A DNA stretch of 64,000 nucleotides from Microbacterium allomyrinae (GTDB lineage Bacteria > Actinomycetota > Actinomycetes > Actinomycetales > Microbacteriaceae): the NCBI RefSeq assembly GCF_020682705.1, contig NZ_JAGTTN010000007.1, positions 62,001 to 126,000 on the forward strand, given 5' to 3'. Of the stretch, positions 1-7,914 are shown piece after piece. Below the pieces are notes generated by a model. That model was not told the DNA's origin. It worked only from the letters and a program-made list of their open reading frames with translations, and did not search any database. Numbering within the stretch: position 1 is the first letter of the stretch; every line of letters starts with the position of its first letter. A program made the translations under genes and the position numbers.

Positions 1-590
1 ATGAGGGTCGAGGGTTCGCCGAAATGCTCGTCGAAGTAGTTCTCCGGGGCGCCGAGCGACAGCGCCCAGGCGCGCAGCAGCCTGCGCGCGACGCCCGAGA
101 GGTGGTCGTGCCACTCCGAGACGACCTCCCGCAGTTCGGGCTGGGCGTCCGGCCACAGGTTGGGGCCGATCAGCCGCGAGAAGTCCGGTGCCGCCGCGTC
201 GTCCCCGCGTCCACTCCCCACGTCGCTGGCGCGCCGCGCGGAGCCTCCGGATGCGGGGGCCCAGATCGCATCGCGCTCCGGCCCGATGTCGATCTGCTCG
301 CGCCAGTCGACCTGACCCTGCGTGCGCTCGCCTCCGACCCGCGTATACCCGCGGAAGTGAGGGCTCTTGAGATTCTCGATGGCGAGCTTGTCGGCCTCGG
401 GCAGCGCGAAGAAGTCGCGTGCGGCCTGGTGCAGACGTGCCTCGAGCTCGGGCGAGACGCCGGTGCCGGTCAGATAGAAGAAGCCGACATCGTGCGTCGC
501 CGCGCGCAACTCGTCGCGGAACCGGGCCGCGGCTGCGGGGCTTTCATCGAGCTGGGACAGATCGAGGATCGGCAGGTTCAGATCGGTCAT
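1..590 (-). CDS. 2OG-Fe(II) oxygenase, isopenicillin-N-synthase-like family (N-terminal part)
   Basis: The gene runs off the left edge, so only the first 196 residues are visible. It starts MTDLNLPILDLSQLD and continues with HDVGFFYLTGTGV, the typical N-terminal DIOX_N region of non-haem iron, 2-oxoglutarate-dependent oxygenases. The later segment DWREQIDIGPER and the FxRGYTRVGGE region also fit this family. The catalytic HxD...H core would lie beyond the window. Such enzymes hydroxylate or desaturate small substrates in the cytoplasm; the substrate cannot be told here. A -10-like TACTCT ends 6 bases before the ATG, so the mRNA may be leaderless. The family call is fairly safe; the specific reaction is unknown. 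Confidence 0.8.
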   Translation of the reverse strand, partial: MTDLNLPILDLSQLDESPAAAARFRDELRAATHDVGFFYLTGTGVSPELEARLHQAARDFFALPEADKLAIENLKSPHFRGYTRVGGERTQGQVDWREQIDIGPERDAIWAPASGGSARRASDVGSGRGDDAAAPDFSRLIGPNLWPDAQPELREVVSEWHDHLSGVARRLLRAWALSLGAPENYFDEHFGEPSTL

Positions 591-596
591 GGAGCG

Positions 597-602
597 AGAG
601 TA
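597..602 (-). promoter_or_regulatory. -10 element of the 2OG oxygenase gene
   Basis: TACTCT on the minus strand is followed by six bases (CGCTCC) and then the ATG. No Shine-Dalgarno sequence fits in this gap. Confidence 0.45.
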
Positions 603-690
603 GGTGGCTGCCGCGGCATCCGCTCGTTTGTTGCATCGGGTTAAGCGGGCGGGAGCTTGCGGACGAACCGCGAGCCCCCGCCGGCAGACG

Positions 691-1830
691 TCATTTCGTG
701 GCGAAGAACGTGCGAATGTCGCCCGCCACCACGTCGGGCACCTCGAGAGCGGCGTAGTGCCCGCCGCGCTCGAAGCGGCTCCAATGGACGATGTTCGCGT
801 TGTCGCGCTCGGCGAAGACCCGGATCGTCTGGAAGTCGTCGGCGAACACCGCCACTCCGGTGCGGGCCTCGCTCACGCACGGCTCGGCATCGGTGAGTGC
901 GTTCTCGCGATAGGCGCGACTCATGCCCGCCGACGCGTTCGCGAACCACGCGACGCTGACCTCGGTGAGGATCGCGTCGAGAGGCACGAGGCTGGTGCCG
1001 TTGCCGAACGAGTTGAAGAGCTCGGAATACGCCAGCTGGGCCACCGGCGAGTCCGAGAGACCTGCCGCGATGGTCTGCGGGCGCGAGGCGTTCATCGTGT
1101 TGTAGCCGCCGACGGACTGGAACCACTGCATGTGCTCGAGGCCCGCATAGTCCTGCGGCTCGAGCTTCTCGAACTCGGCCGGGTCGCCCGATGGGAACGA
1201 GAACAGCTGCAGCACGTGGAGCCCGAGGAAGCCCTCCGGGTCGAGGAGGCCGAGTTCGCGGGCGACCATCGCGCCGTTGTCGCTGCCGTGGATGCCGTAC
1301 GAGTCGTAGCCGAGGCGGCGCATGAGGGCGTCGTAGGCGGCGGCCACCCGGGTCAGCGTCCAGCCGGTCTCGACGACGGGCTGACTGAAGCCGAAACCGG
1401 GGGCATCGGGGATGACGACGTCGAACGCGTCCTCGGCGCGGCCGCCGTGGGCCACGGGGTCGACGAGCGGGCCGATCATGTCGAGGTAGTCCACGAACGA
1501 GCCCGGGTAGGTGTGGGCGAGCAGCAGCGCGGTCGCGCCCTCGTGGGGCGACTTCACGTGTACGAAGTGGATCGTCTGGCCGTCGATCTGCGTGGTGAAC
1601 TGCGGATGCTCGTTCATGCGCGCCTCGGCGGCGCGCCAGTCGAACCCGTCTCGCCAGCGCGCGACGGCTTCGGCCAGGTACGAGTTCGGCGTGCCCGACT
1701 CCCAGTCGTCGGCGGGCGCGGGCTGGGGGAGCCGCGTGCGGGCGAGGCGCGCGAGGAGGTCGTCGACATCGGTCTGCGCGACCTCGACACGGAACGGACG
1801 GATCTCGGTGGAGGCGGTTGCGGTGTTCAT
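691..1830 (-). CDS. Epoxide hydrolase family protein (alpha/beta hydrolase with EHN domain)
   Basis: A 379-residue protein. The N-terminal half (IRPFRVEVAQTDVDDLLARL, then YLAEAVARWRDGFDW) is the epoxide hydrolase N-terminal (EHN) lid region of microsomal and juvenile-hormone type enzymes. The hydrolase core follows, with GIHGSDNGAM placing the nucleophilic Asp and GGHYAALE near residue 360 placing the catalytic His. These enzymes open epoxides to diols in the cytoplasm. One oddity is the oxyanion segment, which reads HTYPGS where the family usually has HGWPGS. The gene is divergent from a WYL-type regulator, a likely local controller. The true substrate is unknown and may not be an epoxide. 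Confidence 0.85.
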   Translation of the reverse strand: MNTATASTEIRPFRVEVAQTDVDDLLARLARTRLPQPAPADDWESGTPNSYLAEAVARWRDGFDWRAAEARMNEHPQFTTQIDGQTIHFVHVKSPHEGATALLLAHTYPGSFVDYLDMIGPLVDPVAHGGRAEDAFDVVIPDAPGFGFSQPVVETGWTLTRVAAAYDALMRRLGYDSYGIHGSDNGAMVARELGLLDPEGFLGLHVLQLFSFPSGDPAEFEKLEPQDYAGLEHMQWFQSVGGYNTMNASRPQTIAAGLSDSPVAQLAYSELFNSFGNGTSLVPLDAILTEVSVAWFANASAGMSRAYRENALTDAEPCVSEARTGVAVFADDFQTIRVFAERDNANIVHWSRFERGGHYAALEVPDVVAGDIRTFFATK

Positions 1831-1873
1831 GTCTTCGACATTACGGTCGATATAGGTACGTTTACTTCCTGTT

Positions 1874-1887
1874 AAATCGATCGATTT
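1874..1887. repeat. Perfect 14-bp palindrome, candidate operator
   Basis: AAATCGATCGATTT is a perfect inverted repeat inside the 68-base divergent space between the epoxide hydrolase and the WYL regulator, 11 bases before the regulator's GTG. It is AT-rich in a GC-rich genome. A role as binding site for the regulator is inferred from position only. Confidence 0.5.
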
Positions 1888-1898
1888 CGGACTTTCCT

Positions 1899-2882
1899 GT
1901 GGCCGGCACCTCCGCTCGAATGCTCGCTCTCCTGGCGCTCTTCCAGACCCGCCGTGACTGGAGCGGACCGGAGCTCGCCGGACGTCTCGATGTCTCGCCG
2001 CGGACGATCCGCAACGACATCGAGCGGCTGCGCTCGCTCGGGTACCCGGTCGATGCGACGCGCGGCCGCGCCGGGTCCTACCGGCTCGGTGCCGGCGGAA
2101 AGCTCCCCCCGCTCCTCCTCGACGACGACGAGGCGGTCGCGGTCGCGATCGGGCTTCGCGTGGCGACCGGCGTCACAGGGATCGAAGATGCCGGTTCCCG
2201 TGCGCTCGCCAAGCTCCTCCAGGTTCTCCCTCCGCACCTGCGGCCGACGGTCGATGCCGTCGCTGCCACTGTCGACCGCGGTCCCGAGAACATCGGCACC
2301 GACGCCCCCGATCCCGAGGTCGATCCGCGCACCCTGGGGGTCGTGGCGCAGGCGATCCGCGATGTCGAGTGGCTGCGGTTCGACTACCGCGGCCGGCAGC
2401 GGCGGGTGGAGCCGTACCGGGTGCTGAACTGGCAGCGACGCTGGTACCTCGTGGCGCGCGACCCGGATACCGGGGAGTGGGAGACGTTCCGCCTCGACTG
2501 GGTCGAGCCGCGGATGCCCACGCGACGGCCGTTCGAGCCGGTTCCGCTCCCCGGCGGCGACTACACGGCGTTCGCGCTGCGCTCGATCGCCGCCAGCGGA
2601 TGGAAGGTGCACGCGCGACTGCGCATCGCCGCTCCCGCCGAACACGTCATCGCGAGGATCAACCCGACGGTCGGCGTCGTGGAAGCGGTCGACACCGAGA
2701 CCTCGGTGCTCGTCACCGGCGCCGACAGCCTCGAGACGATCGCCGCGTACATCGGCATGCTCGGGATGGAGTTCACCGTCGATTCGCCCGACGAACTGGT
2801 CCCTCATCTGCTCCATCTCGCGAGGGTCTACCAGCGGGCGAGCGGCGTGACGGACTGGACAGGGGCCGGCGAGGTCGAGTAG
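1899..2882 (+). CDS. YafY-type transcriptional regulator (HTH_11 plus WYL domain)
   Basis: A 327-residue protein from the GTG at 1899. Residues 5-60 form a winged helix-turn-helix (RMLALLALFQTRRDWSG, then LDVSPRTIRNDIERLRSLGY). A WYL ligand-sensing domain follows, with RVEPYRVLNWQRRWYLVARD around residue 175, and then a WCX-like C-terminal extension. The frame is open to 1818, but the family N-terminus begins at the AGTSARML region, so the internal GTG is preferred. The protein binds DNA in the cytoplasm and probably controls the divergent hydrolase gene and itself through the palindrome just upstream. The ligand is unknown. Confidence 0.85.
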   Translation: MAGTSARMLALLALFQTRRDWSGPELAGRLDVSPRTIRNDIERLRSLGYPVDATRGRAGSYRLGAGGKLPPLLLDDDEAVAVAIGLRVATGVTGIEDAGSRALAKLLQVLPPHLRPTVDAVAATVDRGPENIGTDAPDPEVDPRTLGVVAQAIRDVEWLRFDYRGRQRRVEPYRVLNWQRRWYLVARDPDTGEWETFRLDWVEPRMPTRRPFEPVPLPGGDYTAFALRSIAASGWKVHARLRIAAPAEHVIARINPTVGVVEAVDTETSVLVTGADSLETIAAYIGMLGMEFTVDSPDELVPHLLHLARVYQRASGVTDWTGAGEVE

Positions 2883-2886
2883 TTTG

Positions 2887-2905
2887 CAAGGCAAGGCTTA
2901 CCTGA
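2887..2905 (+). promoter_or_regulatory. IdeR/DtxR-like iron box before efeUOB
   Basis: CAAGGCAAGGCTTACCTGA matches about 13 of 19 positions of the IdeR/DtxR consensus TTAGGTTAGGCTAACCTAA, by my own alignment, and keeps the central AGGCT core and the ACCT arm. It lies 60 bases before the probable efeU start. Iron-loaded IdeR/DtxR is known to repress iron uptake genes in actinobacteria, so iron-starvation induction of efeUOB is expected. Confidence 0.65.
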
Positions 2906-2965
2906 ATCGTGGTGGCCGGTGACGCGACGGCGCGCCGCACTTCCTGCACGATCTGGATACCCCCG

Positions 2966-3967
2966 TTGCTCGCTACATTCCTCTCTACATTCCTCATCGG
3001 CCTGCGCGAAGGCCTCGAAGCCGCGCTCGTCGTCGGCATCCTCGTCGCCTACCTGACGAAGCTCGGCCGCCGCGATGTGCTGCCACGGCTCTGGGTGGGC
3101 GTCGGCCTCGCGGTGGGCCTGGCGCTCGTCGTCGGTGCGATCCTCACATTCGGCGCGTACGCCCTCACGTTCGAGGCGCAGGAGATCCTCGGCGGAACGC
3201 TTTCGCTGCTCACCGTCGCGATGGTCACGTGGATGATCTTCTGGATGCAGCGCACCGCGCGCACCCTCAAGCGCGCCCTCGAGGGCGACATCGATCGAGT
3301 GCTCGCGACCGGTGGTCTCTGGGGGATCGTGGTCATCGGGTTCGTCTCGGTCGCGCGCGAGGGGGTCGAGACGACGCTTCTGCTGTGGTCGATGGTGCAG
3401 TCCTTCGGCGACGCCCCGAGCGCCCTCCTCGGCGCGCTGCTGGGGCTGGTGGCCGCCGTCGTCCTCGGCTGGCTGCTCGCCCGCGGGATGGTGCGGCTCG
3501 ATCTTCGCCGCTTCTTCACCTGGACCGGGGCCTTCCTGATCATCGTCGCCGCGGGCGTCCTGGCCTACGGCATCCGCGATCTGCAGGAGGCCGGCGCGCT
3601 TCCGGGGCCTTTCACGTCGGCCGCGCCGATCGATCCGGTCACGGGCGCCGTCGCCGTGGGGTGGGCGGCGTTCCCGTTCGGGTGGGCGTTCGACGTCAGC
3701 ACCGCCATCCCGCCGGGCAGCCCCCTCGCCGCCGTGCTGCAGGCCACGATCGGCTTCATGCCCCGCATGTCGTGGCTGCAGGTGGTCGCCTGGATCCTCT
3801 ACGTCGCCATCGTCGGCGGTGTGTGGGCCCGACGTCAATTCCGTCGCACCCCCGCCGCTCCCGCCCCGGCGCCGAGCATCTCGGCGCCTGAGACCGTCCG
3901 GTCCGACGCCGCCGCCGCCGCACCGCCTCACGCCGTCCCCGTCACTCCACAGCAAGGAGCATCATGA
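2966..3967 (+). CDS. efeU: Ferrous/ferric iron permease EfeU (FTR1 family)
   Basis: An integral membrane iron permease of 333 residues. Two REXXE iron-binding motifs are present: GLREGLEAAL near residue 12 and AREGVETTLL near residue 133. About seven hydrophobic segments follow, then an Ala/Pro-rich hydrophilic tail. I prefer the TTG at 2966 because MLATFL...LIGLREGLE matches how family members begin; an upstream GTG at 2909 would add 19 residues that are not family-like. A 12-bp tandem duplication (2973-2996) inserts four residues into the first helix. The stop overlaps the efeO ATG (ATGA), and an iron box precedes the operon. EfeU imports iron delivered by EfeO and EfeB. Confidence 0.9.
   Translation: MLATFLSTFLIGLREGLEAALVVGILVAYLTKLGRRDVLPRLWVGVGLAVGLALVVGAILTFGAYALTFEAQEILGGTLSLLTVAMVTWMIFWMQRTARTLKRALEGDIDRVLATGGLWGIVVIGFVSVAREGVETTLLLWSMVQSFGDAPSALLGALLGLVAAVVLGWLLARGMVRLDLRRFFTWTGAFLIIVAAGVLAYGIRDLQEAGALPGPFTSAAPIDPVTGAVAVGWAAFPFGWAFDVSTAIPPGSPLAAVLQATIGFMPRMSWLQVVAWILYVAIVGGVWARRQFRRTPAAPAPAPSISAPETVRSDAAAAAPPHAVPVTPQQGAS
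2973..2996 (+). repeat. 12-bp tandem duplication inside efeU
   Basis: CTACATTCCTCT is followed directly by CTACATTCCTCA. In frame this gives ATFL-STFL at the start of the first membrane helix, four residues longer than the usual family N-terminus. The Thr codons used here (ACA) are rare in the surrounding genes. Confidence 0.7.
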
Positions 3968-5193
3968 CCCCGCATCGACTTCCCGCCGCGCTCGCCGCGC
4001 TCACGGTCGGCGCGCTCGCCCTCGCGGGCTGCGTCGCCAAGGCCGACACCGCTGCGTCCGACGCGCTCACCGTCACCTCGACCGCCGACGGGTGCGAGGT
4101 CTCGGCCGCGGATGCGCAGAGCGGCACGCTCGCGTTCGACGTCGCGAACACGGGTGACGAGGTCACCGAGTTCTACCTGGTCGCCGACGACGGGCTGCGG
4201 ATCGTCGGAGAGGTCGAGAACATCGCGCCCGGAGCATCCCGCACGCTGACGGTCGTCGCCCAGCCCGGCGACTACTACACGCTGTGCAAGCCGGGCATGA
4301 TCGGCGACGGCGTCGGCAAGGCCGCGTTCTCGGTCACCGGCGATGCGGTGGCGATCGACGGCCCCGATGCCGAGCAGAAGCAGCAGGCCGTCGACCTGTA
4401 CGCCGCATTCGTGAAGGACCAGGTCGGGCAGCTGCTGCCGGCCGTCGAGGAGTTCGCGGCGGCGTACGAGTCGGGTGACGATGACACGGCGCGTACGCAG
4501 TTCCCGCTGGTGCGCGCGTACTACGAGCGGATCGAGCCGGTCGCCGAGGCGCTGGGCGACCTCGATCCGCGCATCGACTACCGCGAGGTCGACGCCGTGG
4601 CCGAGCGCCTGGACTGGACCGGCTTCCACCGTATCGAGAAGGACCTGTGGGTGCCCGCCGAGGACGCGCTGAACGCCGACGGCGAGACACCGGCGTGGCA
4701 GGACTGGGCGCCGTCCACCGAGGATGAGCGGGCAGCGTTCGGCGACCAGCTCATCGCCGATGTGCAGGAGCTGTACGACTACGTCCACTCCGCCGACTTC
4801 CAGACCGCGCTGGACGAGCAGGGCGTCGCCGGCATCTCCAACGGCGCGATCGCGCTGCTCGACGAAGTGGCAATGGGCAAGATCACGGGGGAGGAGGACT
4901 GGTGGTCGGGCACGGATCTCTGGGACTTCGCCGCCAACGTCGAAGGCTCGAAGATGGCGTTCTCACTCGCCCGTGACTTCGCCGCATCGAAGGACGACGA
5001 GGGTGAGGCGCTCGTGGCCGACATCGACGCCGGCTACGCAGCGCTGGAGGCGGCGCTCGCAGTGCACGGTTCGCTCGTGGACGGCTTCGTGTTCTACGAC
5101 GAGCTCACCGACGCGGACAAGCGCGAGTTCACCGATCTGATCAACGCGCTCGCCGAGCCGCTCTCGCAGCTCACCGTGACCGTCCTGGAGTGA
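3964..5193 (+). CDS. efeO: Iron uptake lipoprotein EfeO (cupredoxin plus M75 peptidase-like domain)
   Basis: A 409-residue protein with a lipoprotein signal ending in the lipobox LALAGC, so it is anchored to the outer face of the membrane. A cupredoxin-like EfeO domain follows (about residues 30-125, with TLCKPGMIGDG). An imelysin/M75-type helical domain comes next, with the HxxE signature in GFHRIEKDLW near residue 220. EfeO binds iron and passes it to EfeU. The ATG overlaps the efeU stop by four bases, and efeB follows one base after the stop, so the three genes form one operon. Confidence 0.92.
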   Translation: MTPHRLPAALAALTVGALALAGCVAKADTAASDALTVTSTADGCEVSAADAQSGTLAFDVANTGDEVTEFYLVADDGLRIVGEVENIAPGASRTLTVVAQPGDYYTLCKPGMIGDGVGKAAFSVTGDAVAIDGPDAEQKQQAVDLYAAFVKDQVGQLLPAVEEFAAAYESGDDDTARTQFPLVRAYYERIEPVAEALGDLDPRIDYREVDAVAERLDWTGFHRIEKDLWVPAEDALNADGETPAWQDWAPSTEDERAAFGDQLIADVQELYDYVHSADFQTALDEQGVAGISNGAIALLDEVAMGKITGEEDWWSGTDLWDFAANVEGSKMAFSLARDFAASKDDEGEALVADIDAGYAALEAALAVHGSLVDGFVFYDELTDADKREFTDLINALAEPLSQLTVTVLE

Positions 5194-5194
5194 T

Positions 5195-6523
5195 GTGAGC
5201 AGTCCTGACGACATCGTCCCGACGAGTCCGGCAGCCGATGCCGGGCTCGTCGAGACGGAGCGCACCGGTCTCTCGCGGCGCGGGCTTCTCGGCCTCGCGA
5301 TCGGAGCGGGAGCAGCGGGCCTCGCTGTGGGCGCCGGCGCGGGCGCGGCGGCAGGCGTCGCCGTCGGGCGGGTGCGGGAACAGGATGCCGCGGCATCCGT
5401 CTACGACTTCTTCGGTGCCCACCAGGCCGGAATCACGACGCCGGTGCAGGATCACCTGCACTTCGCGTCGTTCGACATGATGGCGCGCACGGACCGGGAC
5501 GATCTGATCACTCTCCTGCAGGACTGGTCGTATGCCGCGGCCCGCATGAGTCAGGGCCTCGACGTCAGCGCGACAGGCGCCGTCGGCGGATCGCCCGAGG
5601 CACCGCCCGACGACACGGGCGAGGCGCTGGGGCTCGCGGCCAGCGGACTGAGCATCACGTTCGGCTTCGGCCCGACGCTCTTCGAGAACGACGGGGGCGA
5701 CCGCTACGGAATCGCCGCGCGGCGTCCGCCCGGGCTCGAGGATCTCCCGGCCTTCCTCGGCGATGACCTCGACCCGGCGGCATCCGGGGGCGACCTGTGC
5801 ATCCAGGCATGTGCCGACGACCCCCAGGTCGCCGTCCACGCCATCCGCAATCTCAGCCGCATCGCCTTCGGCCGCGCGCGTTTGCGCTGGTCGCAGCTGG
5901 GATTCGGGCGCACCTCGCGCACCACGACCGCCCAGTCCACCCCTCGCAACCTCTTCGGATTCAAGGACGGCACCGCGAACATCCTCGCCACGGATGACGC
6001 GGCGCTGGCCGATCACGTGTGGGTCGCGGCATCCGACGAACCGGCGTGGATGGCCGGAGGCTCGTACCTGGTCGCGCGCAAGATCGCGATGCTCATCGAG
6101 ACGTGGGATCGCGTGCGACTCTCGGAGCAGCAGTCGATCATCGGCCGTGACAAGGCGCAGGGAGCCCCGCTCTCCGGCGGCGACGAGTTCACCGAGCCCG
6201 ACTTCGAAGCGACGGATGCTGCGGGTGCCGCCGCGATCTCGGAGGTGAGCCACGTGCGCCTCGCGCACCCCGAGTTCAACGACGGCACGCGCATCCTCCG
6301 GCGCGGCTACAACTTCGTCGACGGCAACAACGACCTCGGGCGGCTGGACGCGGGCCTCTTCTTCCTCTCGTATCAGCGCTCGCCCGAGCAGTTCGTGCAA
6401 CTGCAGCGGGCGTTGTCGACCGACGTCATGAACGAGTACATCCGCCACGTCGGCTCGGGACTCTGGGCCGTACCGCCCGGGGCGGAGCCCGGCTCGTACG
6501 TCGGCGCAGGACTGCTCGCCTGA
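5195..6523 (+). CDS. efeB: Dyp-type haem peroxidase EfeB, Tat-exported
   Basis: A 442-residue deferrochelatase/peroxidase, third gene of efeUOB. The N-terminus has a twin-arginine signal (LSRRGLLGLA followed by an Ala/Gly-rich hydrophobic stretch), so the folded haem protein is exported. The DyP motif GxxDG is seen in GFKDGTAN near residue 255. The family oxidises ferrous iron or extracts iron from haem outside the membrane. The start is GTG, one base after the efeO stop, consistent with translational coupling. The gene ends before a convergently oriented acyltransferase. Confidence 0.92.
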   Translation: MSSPDDIVPTSPAADAGLVETERTGLSRRGLLGLAIGAGAAGLAVGAGAGAAAGVAVGRVREQDAAASVYDFFGAHQAGITTPVQDHLHFASFDMMARTDRDDLITLLQDWSYAAARMSQGLDVSATGAVGGSPEAPPDDTGEALGLAASGLSITFGFGPTLFENDGGDRYGIAARRPPGLEDLPAFLGDDLDPAASGGDLCIQACADDPQVAVHAIRNLSRIAFGRARLRWSQLGFGRTSRTTTAQSTPRNLFGFKDGTANILATDDAALADHVWVAASDEPAWMAGGSYLVARKIAMLIETWDRVRLSEQQSIIGRDKAQGAPLSGGDEFTEPDFEATDAAGAAAISEVSHVRLAHPEFNDGTRILRRGYNFVDGNNDLGRLDAGLFFLSYQRSPEQFVQLQRALSTDVMNEYIRHVGSGLWAVPPGAEPGSYVGAGLLA

Positions 6524-6614
6524 TCCGGGGCTCACCGTTCGCACCACGGGCGCGGTGCGCGTCCCGGGTTCAGCGGGTGCGGAGGTCGTCTCACCCGCAG
6601 TTCGCGTACGCGGC

Positions 6615-7790
6615 TCAGCCGTTCTGACGCGGGTCGGGACGCGGCATCCGGGGCTCCTCGCGCGGACGGCGCGATCCGGTGGGGTCGCTGCGGCGGCCCT
6701 CGCGTCGCGCGAGCGTGCGATCGGAGAAGAGCCATCCGGGCCGCGGCTCGACGAGGGGGCGGAACAGCCATCGCACCGGCCGTGTGGCGAGTCCGAGCGC
6801 GATCGCCACAGACAGGACGATGACCAGGGGAAGCCAGATCCAAGTGGGCTCGGCATTGCGCAGCAGCCCGTTCTCGCGGAACGGATACAGCACGAACGAG
6901 TGCAGCAGGTAGACGTACATCGTGTACTGGCCGAAATGCGTCCACCAATGGGTGCTGCGGGGGAGCAGCGCGAAGAACGCGGTCGCCAGCACAAGGGCGA
7001 CGATCATGAGCGCGAGACGGACGCCGCCCGCCCACCACTGGGTGCCCCCGATCGACGCGTAGTTGTCGTCGTAGAACAGCCATTCGCGCAGGTTCATGTC
7101 GCGCCACACGTCGACGAACGCCCAGGCCGCGCCGCCGGCGACGGCGAATAGCCCGACTCCGCCGGCCAGCACCCACCACGGCCGACGATCCAGGAGCGAG
7201 AGGCGCTCGACGATGTCGTGTTTGCGCAGCCACCATCCCAGCGTGAAGAAGGGGAGGAGCCCCAGCGTCCGCGACAGCGAGAACGTCGAGTCGATGTTGG
7301 GCAGGTAGCCGGCGCCGATCGAGATGACGACGGTCCACAGCAGCGGCCAGCGCAGCAGCGAGAGATATGGCAGCACGAGGCGGAAGATCCCGAGGGCGAG
7401 CAGGAACCACAGCGTCCACGACGGCTCGGTGATGTTGGGGTTCGCCTGGCCTTCGACGACCCACTTCGTGAGGGTCCAGAGGCCCTCGAAGATCACGTAC
7501 GGCACGACGATGTCGGTGATCACCCGCGCCATCTGAGTCGTCGTGGGCGCATCGGACTTCGAGAAGTACCCCGAGATGATCGCGAAGGCGGGCATGTGGA
7601 AGGCGTAGACGACGAGATAGAGCCCGAGGGCGATATCGGAGTCGTACGTGAGTCGCTGCACTGCGTGCCCGAGCACCACGAGCACGATGCACGCGAATCG
7701 TGCGTTGTCCCAGAAGGGCACGCGCCGTCGCGTGCGAGGGATCGGGCCGGTGAGGGCGGCACCCGTGGGCGGTGTCGTGCGTGCGGTCAT
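6615..7790 (-). CDS. Acyltransferase family 3 membrane protein
   Basis: A 391-residue multi-pass membrane protein of the acyltransferase-3 / fucose-4-O-acetylase type. The first helix begins FWDNARFACIVLVVLGHAVQ, which carries the family's conserved R and H. About ten hydrophobic segments follow, ending in a basic, Pro/Arg-rich cytoplasmic tail after residue 345. Members O-acetylate cell-surface sugars, peptidoglycan or secondary metabolites using acetyl-CoA. The gene stands alone between convergent efeB and a divergent esterase gene, so its acceptor cannot be deduced. Confidence 0.82.
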   Translation of the reverse strand: MTARTTPPTGAALTGPIPRTRRRVPFWDNARFACIVLVVLGHAVQRLTYDSDIALGLYLVVYAFHMPAFAIISGYFSKSDAPTTTQMARVITDIVVPYVIFEGLWTLTKWVVEGQANPNITEPSWTLWFLLALGIFRLVLPYLSLLRWPLLWTVVISIGAGYLPNIDSTFSLSRTLGLLPFFTLGWWLRKHDIVERLSLLDRRPWWVLAGGVGLFAVAGGAAWAFVDVWRDMNLREWLFYDDNYASIGGTQWWAGGVRLALMIVALVLATAFFALLPRSTHWWTHFGQYTMYVYLLHSFVLYPFRENGLLRNAEPTWIWLPLVIVLSVAIALGLATRPVRWLFRPLVEPRPGWLFSDRTLARREGRRSDPTGSRRPREEPRMPRPDPRQNG

Positions 7791-7914
7791 GTCCCCCCTC
7801 GCTGGGCGCTGACCAGACTAGCCCGCGTTCGTGGATGTGACCGCAGCTTGACACCGAGTCCCACGTTGCCTGAGTCTGAGTGCGAGCGCCTGCGGGGTGC
7901 CACGAGGAGACGAC

